In this document: one piece after another, positions 1 through 8,717 of the stretch
Layout: every line of letters starts with the position of its first letter
How positions within the stretch are numbered: the first letter of the stretch is position 1
Source of the DNA: Thiobacillus sp.
GTDB taxonomy: Bacteria > Pseudomonadota > Gammaproteobacteria > Burkholderiales > Thiobacillaceae
Assembly (NCBI RefSeq): GCF_024708915.1
Contig: NZ_JANJXQ010000135.1
Span: 1-8,717 of the forward strand
Length of the DNA: 8,717 bases
Reading direction: 5' to 3'
Position numbers and translations under genes: made by a program
Notes under the pieces: generated by a model
Told to the model about the DNA's origin: nothing
Seen by the model: only the letters and a program-made list of their open reading frames with translations
Databases searched by the model: none

Positions 1-2071
1 TGCCGGTGCCGAACTTGGCGTGGGCGACGCTCTGCCCGACCTTGAAGCCGGTGTCGCTCCCCACCTGTGGCGAACGCGCAGCCGGGACAGGCGCGCCATG
101 GCCTGAAGCGTAGGATTGCTCGACCCGGCGGTTGAGGTGCAGGAGCACCTGCTCCGGCAGTTCGGCGAGGAAACGCGACGGGATGCCGTAGCGGATCTGG
201 CCGTGCAGCATGCGCGATTGCGCGTGCGACAGATAGAGCCGCCGCCGCGCGCGGGTGATCGCCACGTACATCAGGCGGCGCTCCTCCTCCAGGCCGCTTT
301 CCTCGTGCGCACTCTGCTCGTGCGGGAACAGCCCTTCCTCCAGGCCGGTGATGAAGACGGCGTGGAATTCCAGACCCTTGGCGGCATGCACCGTCATCAG
401 TTGCAACGCATCGAGGCCGGCGCCGGCCTGGTGCTCGCCGGCCTCGAGCGCGGCGTGGGCGAGGAACCGGTCCAGATCAGGCGGGGCCGGTTCCGCGGCG
501 ACCGGCCCCGCCGCCGTGTCGGAAGCCAGGGCATCCGCAGCACCAGACTCTTCGGCAAACAGCGCGGCCGCGTTGACCAGTTCGTTGAGGTTCTCGAGGC
601 GGTCGGCGCCGTCCTTGTCGGCGCGGTAGTAATCCGCGAGGCCCGAGGTCTCGATCACGTGGTCGATCGCCTCCGGCAGCGTGAGGTCGGCGGTGGCGGC
701 CTTCATGTCCTCGATCAGCTTCGCGAAGCCGGCGACCTTGCCGCCCGACGTACAGGCGGCCTGCCACAGGCTCGACCCCGAGCGCGCGGCAGTCTCGGCA
801 AGCTGCTCGAGCGTGCGCGCCCCGATGCCGCGCGCCGGAAAGTTGACCACCCTGAGGAAGGCGCCGTCGTCTTCGGGATGGGTCAGCAGGCGCAGGTAGG
901 CGAGCGCGTGCTTGATCTCCTGGCGCTCGAAGAAGCGCAGCCCGCCGTACACCCGGTAAGGGACGCCGGCCGAGAACAGCGCGTGCTCGAGCACGCGTGA
1001 CTGCGCGTTGGAGCGGTACAGCAGGGCCATGTCGGCAAGGTTCGCTCCCTCGCGGTTGAGCGCGCGCACCTCGTCGACGACGAAGCTCGCCTCGTCCTGG
1101 TCGGACCAGGCGTCGAAGATGCGGATCGGCTCGCCGTCGCCCTCCGCCGTCCACAGGTTCTTGCCGAGCCGGTGGGCGTTCTGGGAGATCAACGTGTTGG
1201 CCGCGGTGAGGATGTTGCCGTGGCTGCGGTAGTTCTGCTCGAGCTTGATCACGTTGCCGTGTGCGAACTCGCGCTCGAACTCGGCCATGTTGGCGGTGTT
1301 GGCGCCGCGGAAGGCGTAGATCGACTGGTCGTCGTCGCCGACCGCGAAGAGCGCGGTGTGCGGGCCGGCGAAAAGCTTGAGCCAGCGGTACTGCAGGGTG
1401 TTGGTGTCCTGGAACTCGTCGATCAGGATGTGGTGGAAGCGGTCCTGGTAGTGCTGCCTGAGCGGCTCGTTGCGGTAGAGGAGTTCGTAGGAACGCAGCA
1501 GCAGCTCGGCGAAGTCGGCCACGCCCTCGCGCTGGCACTGCGCGTCGTAGGCCTCGTAGAGTTCGGCGAGCCGCATCGAGTACTCGTCGTAGGCGTCCGC
1601 GTCGCGCGCGCGCCGCCCGGCCTCCTTGTTGGCGTTGATGAACCACTGCACCTTCTTCGGCTCGTACTTCTCGGTGTCGACGTTCAGCGACTTCAACAGC
1701 CGCTTGATCGCCGAGAGCTGGTCGGCGGAATCGAGGATCTGGAACGACTGCGGCAGTCCCGCTTCGCGCCAGTGGGTACGCAAGAGACGGTTGGAGAGCC
1801 CGTGGAAGGTGCCGACCCACATGCCGCGGGTGTTGATCGGCAGCATCGCCGAGACGCGGGTGAGCATCTCCTTCGCCGCCTTGTTGGTGAAGGTCACCGC
1901 CAGCACCCCCAGCGGCGACACCTGGCCGGTCTGGATCAGCCACGCCATGCGGGTGGTCAGCACCCGCGTCTTGCCCGAGCCGGCACCCGCCAGGATCAGC
2001 GCCGACGCGTGCGGCAGCGTCACCGCGGTGCGCTGTTCGGGGTTGAGGTCTTCCAGCAGGGGGAGGGACAT
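1..2071 (-). CDS. uvrD: UvrD DNA helicase II (C-terminus cut off by window edge)
   Basis: This is an ATP-dependent 3'-5' superfamily 1A helicase that unwinds DNA in nucleotide excision repair and methyl-directed mismatch repair. The reading frame is open for 690 residues from the ATG at 2069-2071 to the left edge. Visible motifs are Walker A GAGSGKT (residues 29-35), FTNKAAKEM (61-69), Walker B DEFQDTN (218-224), VGDDDQSIYAFRGA (244-257), LEQNYRS (277-283), VHAAKGLEF (561-569) and MYVAITRAR (601-609). The 2B-domain segment FFERQEIK fits UvrD better than Rep, whose equivalent reads FFSRPEIK. The last visible residues, VGQSVAHAKFGTG, match the start of the C-terminal Tudor-like domain that contacts RNA polymerase. 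E. coli UvrD has about 720 residues, so only some tens are missing. No strong Shine-Dalgarno precedes the start. The gene is divergent from the MoaD-like gene. In GC-rich uvrD several other frames are also open; they are shadows. Confidence 0.96.
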   Translation of the reverse strand, partial: MSLPLLEDLNPEQRTAVTLPHASALILAGAGSGKTRVLTTRMAWLIQTGQVSPLGVLAVTFTNKAAKEMLTRVSAMLPINTRGMWVGTFHGLSNRLLRTHWREAGLPQSFQILDSADQLSAIKRLLKSLNVDTEKYEPKKVQWFINANKEAGRRARDADAYDEYSMRLAELYEAYDAQCQREGVADFAELLLRSYELLYRNEPLRQHYQDRFHHILIDEFQDTNTLQYRWLKLFAGPHTALFAVGDDDQSIYAFRGANTANMAEFEREFAHGNVIKLEQNYRSHGNILTAANTLISQNAHRLGKNLWTAEGDGEPIRIFDAWSDQDEASFVVDEVRALNREGANLADMALLYRSNAQSRVLEHALFSAGVPYRVYGGLRFFERQEIKHALAYLRLLTHPEDDGAFLRVVNFPARGIGARTLEQLAETAARSGSSLWQAACTSGGKVAGFAKLIEDMKAATADLTLPEAIDHVIETSGLADYYRADKDGADRLENLNELVNAAALFAEESGAADALASDTAAGPVAAEPAPPDLDRFLAHAALEAGEHQAGAGLDALQLMTVHAAKGLEFHAVFITGLEEGLFPHEQSAHEESGLEEERRLMYVAITRARRRLYLSHAQSRMLHGQIRYGIPSRFLAELPEQVLLHLNRRVEQSYASGHGAPVPAARSPQVGSDTGFKVGQSVAHAKFGTG

Positions 2072-2078
2072 ACGGCGG

Positions 2079-2084
2079 TAAAAT
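2079..2084 (+). promoter_or_regulatory. Possible -10 box (TAAAAT) for the MoaD-like gene
   Basis: TAAAAT sits in the context GGCGGTAAAATCG (2074-2086), nearly identical to the context of the leuS -10 box (GGCGGTATAATCG at 4211-4223). It predicts a transcript start near 2091 and a leader of about 28 nt before the ATG at 2119. No good -35 is visible, and any -35 would lie inside the uvrD coding sequence. Confidence 0.4.
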
Positions 2085-2101
2085 CGGGCGGTCAATGACG
2101 A

Positions 2102-2107
2102 ATTATA
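2102..2107 (-). promoter_or_regulatory. Probable uvrD -10 box (TATAAT)
   Basis: Read on the minus strand this is a perfect TATAAT. It would place the uvrD transcript start near 2095, about 24 nt before the ATG at 2071. The -35 region at 17-bp spacing reads GATTTT, a poor match. No LexA box is evident in the short leader, although uvrD is SOS-controlled in E. coli. The hexamer is seen directly; its use as a promoter is inference. Confidence 0.5.
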
Positions 2108-2118
2108 AGGGGCTCCCC

Positions 2119-2370
2119 ATGGTGAAAATCCTGTTTTTCGGCGACCTGGTCGAGACCCTCGGCATGGCCGCCGACGAAATCAGTCTGCCGCCCGACGTGA
2201 CCGACGTCGAGCGGCTGCTGTTCCTGCTGTCGAGACGCGGTGAGATGTGGAAGAAAATGCTGCTCGGCAACCCCAAGCTCAACATCACAATCAACAAGCA
2301 GTTCGCCGAGAAGTCCGCGCCGGTGAAGGATGGCGACGAGATTGCGCTGGTAGGGTTCGCGGTGATCTGA
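2119..2370 (+). CDS. MoaD/ThiS-family beta-grasp protein without the C-terminal diglycine
   Basis: This 83-residue protein resembles MoaD, the small sulfur-carrier subunit of molybdopterin synthase. The N-terminus MVKILFFGDLVETLG matches the first beta strand of MoaD (E. coli MIKVLFFAQVRELVG), and the late motif KDGDEIAL matches the DGDEVAF turn. Start choice: ATG 2119 has a good Shine-Dalgarno, AAGGGG at 2107-2112, with 6-nt spacing, and fits the family's start; an in-frame ATG at 2095 would add eight unrelated residues. MoaD and ThiS proteins normally end in Gly-Gly, where MoeB or ThiF adenylates and thiocarboxylates them. This one ends VGFAVI, and neither alternative frame restores a Gly-Gly at that point. 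No moaE, moaA or moeB lies nearby. It may be a diverged paralogue with another role. The fold assignment is fairly safe; function as a sulfur carrier is doubtful. Confidence 0.75.
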   Translation: MVKILFFGDLVETLGMAADEISLPPDVTDVERLLFLLSRRGEMWKKMLLGNPKLNITINKQFAEKSAPVKDGDEIALVGFAVI

Positions 2371-2387
2371 GCGACGGTTTGGCCACT

Positions 2388-2427
2388 CCAACAAAAAACG
2401 GAGCCCGTTGGCTCCGTTTTTTGTTGG
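2388..2427. terminator. Bidirectional intrinsic terminator
   Basis: A perfect 18-bp inverted repeat (arms 2388-2405 and 2410-2427) closes on the 4-nt loop CGTT. The core stem is CGGAGCC/GGCTCCG. It is flanked by six A (2393-2398) on one side and six T (2417-2422) on the other, so it reads as a hairpin plus U-tract on both strands. It lies between the convergent MoaD-like gene (stop at 2370) and phosphoribulokinase (stop codon at 2438-2440), and would serve both. Confidence 0.93.
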
Positions 2428-2437
2428 GGTGATGTCT

Positions 2438-3325
2438 TTACTTGCTCTTGTTCGCGATCATGTCCTGAATGATCGGTGCCAGGATCAGCTCCATGGCAAA
2501 GCCCATCTTGGCGCCCGGCACGACGAGGGTGTTGCGGCGCGACATGAAGGAGTTCGGGATCATGTTCAGGAGGTAGGGGAAGTCGACGCCCTTGGGCTCG
2601 CGGAAGCGGATCACGATGAAGCTCTCATCGGGCGTCGGGATGTCGCGCGTGATGAAGGGGTTGGAGGTGTCGACGGTCGACACGCGCTGGAAGTTGATGT
2701 CGGTACGCGAGAACTGCGGGGTGATGTAGTTCACATAGTCCGGCATGCGGCGCAGGATGGTGTCGACGATGACGTCGGCGGAATAGCCGCGCTCGGCGCC
2801 GTCGCGGTGGATTTTCTGGATCCATTCGAGGTTGACGATAGGCACCACGCCGATGCCGAGGTCGACGTGCTGCGAGACGTCGACGTCGTCGGCTTTCACC
2901 AGGCCATGCAGGCCTTCGTAGAACAGCACGTCGGAGCTGGCGGGCACGTCTTCCCACGGGGTGAATTCGCCGGGGTTGAGGCTGGTATTGAGGCGCTTGT
3001 TGTGCTCGGCGGCCTCTTCATCGCTGTGGATGTAGTAACGCTTCTTGCCGCCGCCGGTTTCACCGTAGGTCTTGAACAGTTCGGCCAGCTTGGCGAAGTG
3101 GTTGGCTTGCGGGCCGAAGTGGCTGAACGACATGTTGCCTTCAGCTTCGGCTTTTTTCACGGCTTCCTTGAAGTCGGCCCGGGCCAGGCTGTGGAAGCTG
3201 TCGCCTTCGATCACGGCGGCATTGATTTTTTCACGGAAGAAAATGTGCTCGAACGCGCGCTTGACCGTGGTGGTGCCGGCGCCGGATGAACCCGTGACCG
3301 CAATGACGGGATGCTTCTTGGACAT
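2438..3325 (-). CDS. prk: Phosphoribulokinase, class I bacterial type
   Basis: It phosphorylates ribulose 5-phosphate with ATP to ribulose 1,5-bisphosphate, the Rubisco substrate, in the cytoplasm; the reaction is specific to the Calvin-Benson-Bassham cycle. The product has 295 residues, typical of the octameric proteobacterial class. Visible are the P-loop GSSGAGTTT (12-20), EGDSFH with Asp42, His45 and Arg49 at the same numbers as in the Rhodobacter sphaeroides enzyme, FYEGLHG (135-141), and WIQKIHRD (168-175) supplying Lys171, Arg174 and Asp175, which correspond to Lys165, Arg168 and Asp169 there. Arg31, Arg240 and Arg263 match the arginines linked to NADH activation in that enzyme (recalled, offset by six). 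No disabling change is seen. The start has a Shine-Dalgarno AGGGAG (3333-3338) with 7-nt spacing. The gene is monocistronic here, with no Rubisco, cbbR or other cbb gene in the window. Confidence 0.97.
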   Translation of the reverse strand: MSKKHPVIAVTGSSGAGTTTVKRAFEHIFFREKINAAVIEGDSFHSLARADFKEAVKKAEAEGNMSFSHFGPQANHFAKLAELFKTYGETGGGKKRYYIHSDEEAAEHNKRLNTSLNPGEFTPWEDVPASSDVLFYEGLHGLVKADDVDVSQHVDLGIGVVPIVNLEWIQKIHRDGAERGYSADVIVDTILRRMPDYVNYITPQFSRTDINFQRVSTVDTSNPFITRDIPTPDESFIVIRFREPKGVDFPYLLNMIPNSFMSRRNTLVVPGAKMGFAMELILAPIIQDMIANKSK

Positions 3326-3370
3326 GCTGGGACTCCCTGAAGAGGTAAGAATAAAAAGCGAAAACGCCGC

Positions 3371-3376
3371 ATTTTA
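3371..3376 (-). promoter_or_regulatory. Possible -10 box (TAAAAT) for phosphoribulokinase
   Basis: Minus-strand TAAAAT is followed by a GC-rich segment (GCGGCG), as at the leuS and MoaD-like promoters. It would start transcription near 3364, giving a leader of about 39 nt. The -35 position is not consensus, and I could not identify a convincing CbbR operator. Confidence 0.3.
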
Positions 3377-3425
3377 CCTGCAAGGAGTAGGCCGTGGTAG
3401 TAGAGGCGCCAAAGCCCCAAGGGCC

Positions 3426-3535
3426 CCGATCCACTATGGGCGCTTGTACCCGAAGGGCAGAAACCCGTGTGGAATCGTATGCCCTGAAGGACTCCGATCC
3501 ACTACGGGCTGAAGCCCGTGTGGAATCGTATGCCC
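3426..3535. repeat. Two-copy REP-like hairpin repeat in the intergenic region
   Basis: Two units share the head CCGATCCACTA (3426-3436 and 3494-3504) and an identical 21-nt tail (3464-3484 and 3515-3535) containing GTGTGGAATCG. Unit 2 (3494-3535) folds well: ACGGGC (3504-3509) pairs with GCCCGT (3514-3519) across a TGAA loop. The stem extends through CCAC/GTGG and CGAT/ATCG with single bulges at T3503 and A3524. Unit 1 is longer because an extra segment, including the small hairpin CCC-GAA-GGG, separates head and tail. On the minus strand each palindrome lies next to a GTGG tetramer, reminiscent of REP elements mobilised by RAYT transposases. No protein is encoded here. The whole gap 3326-3581 otherwise holds only the kinase leader. 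Confidence 0.75.
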
Positions 3536-3581
3536 CGACGAGCGGCCGTTGCCTGCGCGGACCGCTTCAGGGCGTGGGCGT

Positions 3582-4088
3582 TTACATGGCGAATTCCAGC
3601 CGTTCCTCCACTGTCTTCAGTGCGGCTGCGGCGCAGGCGGCATCCTTGTCGCCGCCGGGCGCGCCGGAGATCCCGACTGCGCCGATCAGGCTGCCGGCGG
3701 CGCGGATCGGCAGGGCGCCGTCCATCACGATGAGGCCGTCGATGTGGTTGAGCTCGGGGCGGATGTCGCCGCGCGCGGCGAGGAATTCGCCTGAGTCGAT
3801 GCCCGACATGATGGTCATGCCGGCTTTGCGCTCGGCGATTTCCAGCGTGTGGCGCGCCGCCAGCGTATCGCGCAGCGCGACCTGCACGTTGCCGGCCCGG
3901 TCGAGTACGACGGCGGAGACGTTGTAGCCGTCCTGGCGGCAGGCCTCGACCGAAGCCATGGCGATATCGCGCGCCAGTTCCAGGCCGATCTGTTTGACCG
4001 GCAGCACGTCGGGCTGGGCGGCCATGACGGACGGGGAAGCAGCGGACAGGGAAGCGACAAGCAGGGTGAGCGGAAGCAGCGTTTTCAT
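3582..4088 (-). CDS. Exported GlcG/HbpS-like (DUF336) protein
   Basis: The 168-residue product starts with a signal peptide: MKTLL, a hydrophobic stretch to about residue 22, and a likely cleavage site near Ala23-Ala24 (SVMA-AQ), so it should act in the periplasm. The mature part shows the family pattern: VSAVVLDRAGNVQVALRD, ERKAGM, then DGALPI and GAVGISGAPGGDKDAACA. The family includes the haem-binding HbpS of Streptomyces and GlcG of the glycolate locus. No glycolate oxidase genes are adjacent, so the substrate is unknown. The start at 4088 has a strong Shine-Dalgarno, AAAGGAG (4094-4100 on the plus strand), 5 nt away. The frame stays open upstream to 4988, but that extension runs antisense to leuS and is not coding. 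The gene is divergent from leuS and appears monocistronic. Confidence 0.88.
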   Translation of the reverse strand: MKTLLPLTLLVASLSAASPSVMAAQPDVLPVKQIGLELARDIAMASVEACRQDGYNVSAVVLDRAGNVQVALRDTLAARHTLEIAERKAGMTIMSGIDSGEFLAARGDIRPELNHIDGLIVMDGALPIRAAGSLIGAVGISGAPGGDKDAACAAAALKTVEERLEFAM

Positions 4089-4206
4089 GGAGTCTCCTTT
4101 GGGGGTGAACAGTAACCGACATCGGTGGGCGGGCAGTGTTCCCGGCCAGAGCCAAACAGCCCGGCTGGCCATAGTGGGAATGCGCCATGTCCGGGCGGCG
4201 CGGCAG

Positions 4207-4229
4207 AGCCGGCGGTATAATCGCCGGCT
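4207..4229 (+). promoter_or_regulatory. leuS operon promoter: TATAAT in the loop of an inverted repeat
   Basis: A consensus -10 TATAAT lies at 4216-4221, with a predicted start near 4228 and a leader of about 22 nt. It is flanked by the perfect 8-bp inverted repeat AGCCGGCG (4207-4214) and CGCCGGCT (4222-4229). No consensus -35 is visible at 16-18 bp spacing, which suggests either an activator or that the extended GC context matters. The remainder of the gap 4089-4250 also holds an inverted repeat GGCCAG/CTGGCC (4144-4149, 4165-4170), possibly an operator for the divergent gene. I see no RNA gene or T-box-like leader. Confidence 0.55.
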
Positions 4230-4238
4230 TGATTCTAA

Positions 4239-7371
<3,133 letters not shown>

Positions 7372-7375
<4 letters not shown>

Positions 7376-8400
7376 ACATTCCGGCCGATCGCCTGCCCGA
7401 CCACCTTGCGCGTGGCCTTGCCGCACTTTACGTGGTGGTGGGCGACGAGCCGCTGGCGGCGCAGGAAGCGGGCGACGCCATCCGCGCGGCGGCGCGCGCA
7501 GCGGGGCACTCCGAGCGCAGCGTCCACACCGTGCAGGGGCGCACCAACTGGCAGGACATTTTCGCCGCCGGCGACAACTTCTCGTTGTTCGCCGAGCGCC
7601 GCCTGGCCGAAATCCGCATTCCTTCCGGCAAGCCCGGCGTCGACGGCGCCAAGGCGCTGGAAACCTATGCCGCCCGGCTGCCCGCCGACACGCTCACCCT
7701 CATCAGCCTGCCGGGGCTGGACTGGAAAACCATGCAGAGCCGCTGGTTCGCTGCGCTGGCAGCGGCTGGCGTGGTGGTCGAGGCAAAGCCGGTCGACCGC
7801 GCCGCCTTGCCCGGCTGGATCGAGCGCCGGCTGGCCAGACAGGACTTGCGCGCCGACCGTGCCGCGCTGGAATTCCTGGCCGACCAGGTCGAGGGAAATC
7901 TGCTCGCGGCGCAGCAGGAAATCGACAAGCTCGCACTGTTGCTGCCGCCGGGGAGGGTGACGCTGGCCGATATCGAACATGCGGTGGCCGATGTCAGCCG
8001 GCTGGAAGCCGATATCCTGCAGGATGCGTTGTATGCGGGCGATGGCGCGCGCTTTGCCCAGGTAGTGGCCGATTTGAAAGACAGCGGCGAAGCGGTGCCG
8101 GCCATCCTGTGGCAGGTGTCATCGGCCGTGCAGCTGCTGCTCAGGCTAAAATCGGCGGTGGCGCGGGGCGACAGCCTGCCTGGAGCGATGCGGACGCTGT
8201 GGGGCCGCGACAGGCAGCGCGCGCCGCAGATCGAGCGGGCGGTGAAACGCCTGAGCCTGGCGCAGGTCGAATCCGCATTGACCGACCTGGCGCTGATCGA
8301 CCGCCAGGCCAAGGGGCTGGAGCGGGTGGGCGATCCCTGGGATACGCTGCTGCGCGTGGGCATGACACTGGCTGAACCGGCAGGCAATGGGAAAAGATGA
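7372..8400 (+). CDS. holA: DNA polymerase III delta subunit (TTG start)
   Basis: The delta subunit is the clamp-loader component that binds and opens the beta sliding clamp. At 342 residues it matches E. coli HolA (343). The N-terminal AAA+-like domain begins [15 protein letters not shown] (19-33), a degenerate P-loop region that binds no ATP in this family. SLF (71-73) corresponds to the SLF motif of E. coli delta (about 72-74), whose Leu-Phe inserts into the beta clamp. [17 protein letters not shown] and the helical C-terminal collar ([16 protein letters not shown]) are also typical. The start is TTG at 7372, chosen because [13 protein letters not shown] aligns with the family's N-terminus, the start overlaps the lptE stop by 4 nt (TTGA), and no in-frame ATG lies nearby. 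A rare start codon with little Shine-Dalgarno suggests reliance on coupling and low expression. Confidence 0.95.
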
Positions 8401-8717
8401 TGGATATTAAAAGCTACATGCAGACGGTGGGCAAACAGGCGCGCGAAGCCTCGCGCGCGATTGCCCGCGCCGACACCAACCAGAAAAACCGCGCGCTCTT
8501 GGCGATGGCGGCGGCGATCCGGCGCGATACCGCGAAGCTGCTGGAAGCCAATGCGCGCGACATGGAGCAGGCGCGCGCCAGCGGGCTCGACGCCGCGCTG
8601 CTCGACCGCCTGCAGATCAACGACAAGGCCGTCGCCGGGATGGCCGAAGGCCTGGAGCAGATCGCCGCGCTGCCCGATCCGGTCGGCGAAATCGACGGTC
8701 TGAAGTACCGCCCCTCC
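8400..8717 (+). CDS. proA: Gamma-glutamyl phosphate reductase, N-terminal part
   Basis: ProA reduces gamma-glutamyl phosphate with NADPH to glutamate-5-semialdehyde, the second step of proline synthesis from glutamate, in the cytoplasm. The first 106 of about 420 residues are present; the right edge cuts the gene before the catalytic cysteine. The start [20 protein letters not shown], then [32 protein letters not shown] and [17 protein letters not shown] follow the family closely. Two adjacent in-frame ATGs occur at 8397 and 8400; I chose 8400 because GGGA (8389-8392) is then 7 nt away and the family commonly begins MDIK. The start overlaps the holA stop, so proA is probably cotranscribed with leuS-lptE-holA. 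Confidence 0.95.
   Translation, partial: MDIKSYMQTVGKQAREASRAIARADTNQKNRALLAMAAAIRRDTAKLLEANARDMEQARASGLDAALLDRLQINDKAVAGMAEGLEQIAALPDPVGEIDGLKYRPS

Noticed and set aside
477..1943. 488-residue minus-strand frame inside uvrD
   Set aside because: It is on the same strand but out of frame with the intact UvrD translation, which carries every helicase motif; the sequence is Arg/Pro/Ala-rich and featureless.
1172..2098. 308-residue plus-strand frame opposite uvrD
   Set aside because: It is antisense to the conserved uvrD N-terminal region, with no motif or ribosome site. The same applies to the plus-strand frame at 116-1000.
2408..3289. 293-residue plus-strand frame opposite phosphoribulokinase
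   Set aside because: It starts within the terminator and mirrors the kinase on the other strand; it is a compositional shadow rich in Val, Asp and His.
3426..3535. Possible CRISPR array
   Set aside because: There are only two units, of unequal length, each a palindrome, with no regular spacers and no cas genes.
3394..3927. 177-residue plus-strand frame through the REP-like repeats
   Set aside because: It reads through intergenic repeats and then antisense into the DUF336 gene; its repeated peptide (RVESYA) merely reflects the DNA repeat.

Overview
The window is GC-rich chromosomal DNA, most likely from a betaproteobacterium. The gene order leuS-lptE-holA-proA, with overlapping stops and starts, is a familiar betaproteobacterial core arrangement. 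A class I phosphoribulokinase points to an autotroph that fixes CO2 by the Calvin-Benson-Bassham cycle, for example a Thiobacillus-like sulfur oxidiser or a relative in the Nitrosomonadales or Rhodocyclales. The genus is inference; no rRNA or other marker is present.

Layout, left to right. (1) Positions 1-2071, minus strand: uvrD, encoding DNA helicase II, complete at its N-terminus and cut by the window's left edge near its C-terminus. (2) 2119-2370, plus: a small MoaD/ThiS-type beta-grasp protein, divergent from uvrD; it lacks the C-terminal Gly-Gly that the family uses for sulfur transfer. (3) 2388-2427: a perfect 18-bp hairpin with A and T tracts, placed to terminate transcription from both sides. 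(4) 2438-3325, minus: phosphoribulokinase, standing alone here without other cbb genes. (5) 3326-3581: a 256-nt intergenic stretch with a repeated hairpin element, REP-like, upstream of the kinase. (6) 3582-4088, minus: an exported GlcG/HbpS-type (DUF336) protein. (7) 4089-4250: a divergent promoter region; a perfect TATAAT for leuS lies in the loop of an 8-bp inverted repeat. (8) 4251-8717, plus: leuS, lptE, holA and the start of proA, each stop overlapping the next start by 1 to 4 nt, so very probably one translationally coupled operon. It joins leucyl-tRNA charging, LPS transport to the outer membrane, the clamp-loader delta subunit and proline synthesis.

Most of the window is ordinary housekeeping sequence. 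I found no convincing undescribed multi-gene system. The points that deserve a second look are the MoaD-like protein without its diglycine tail, two in-frame repeat-like insertions in the editing region of leuS (a 7-nt tandem repeat and a 14-bp perfect palindrome), the REP-like pair upstream of the kinase, the interlocked uvrD/MoaD-like promoters, and a shared -10 motif at three of the promoters.
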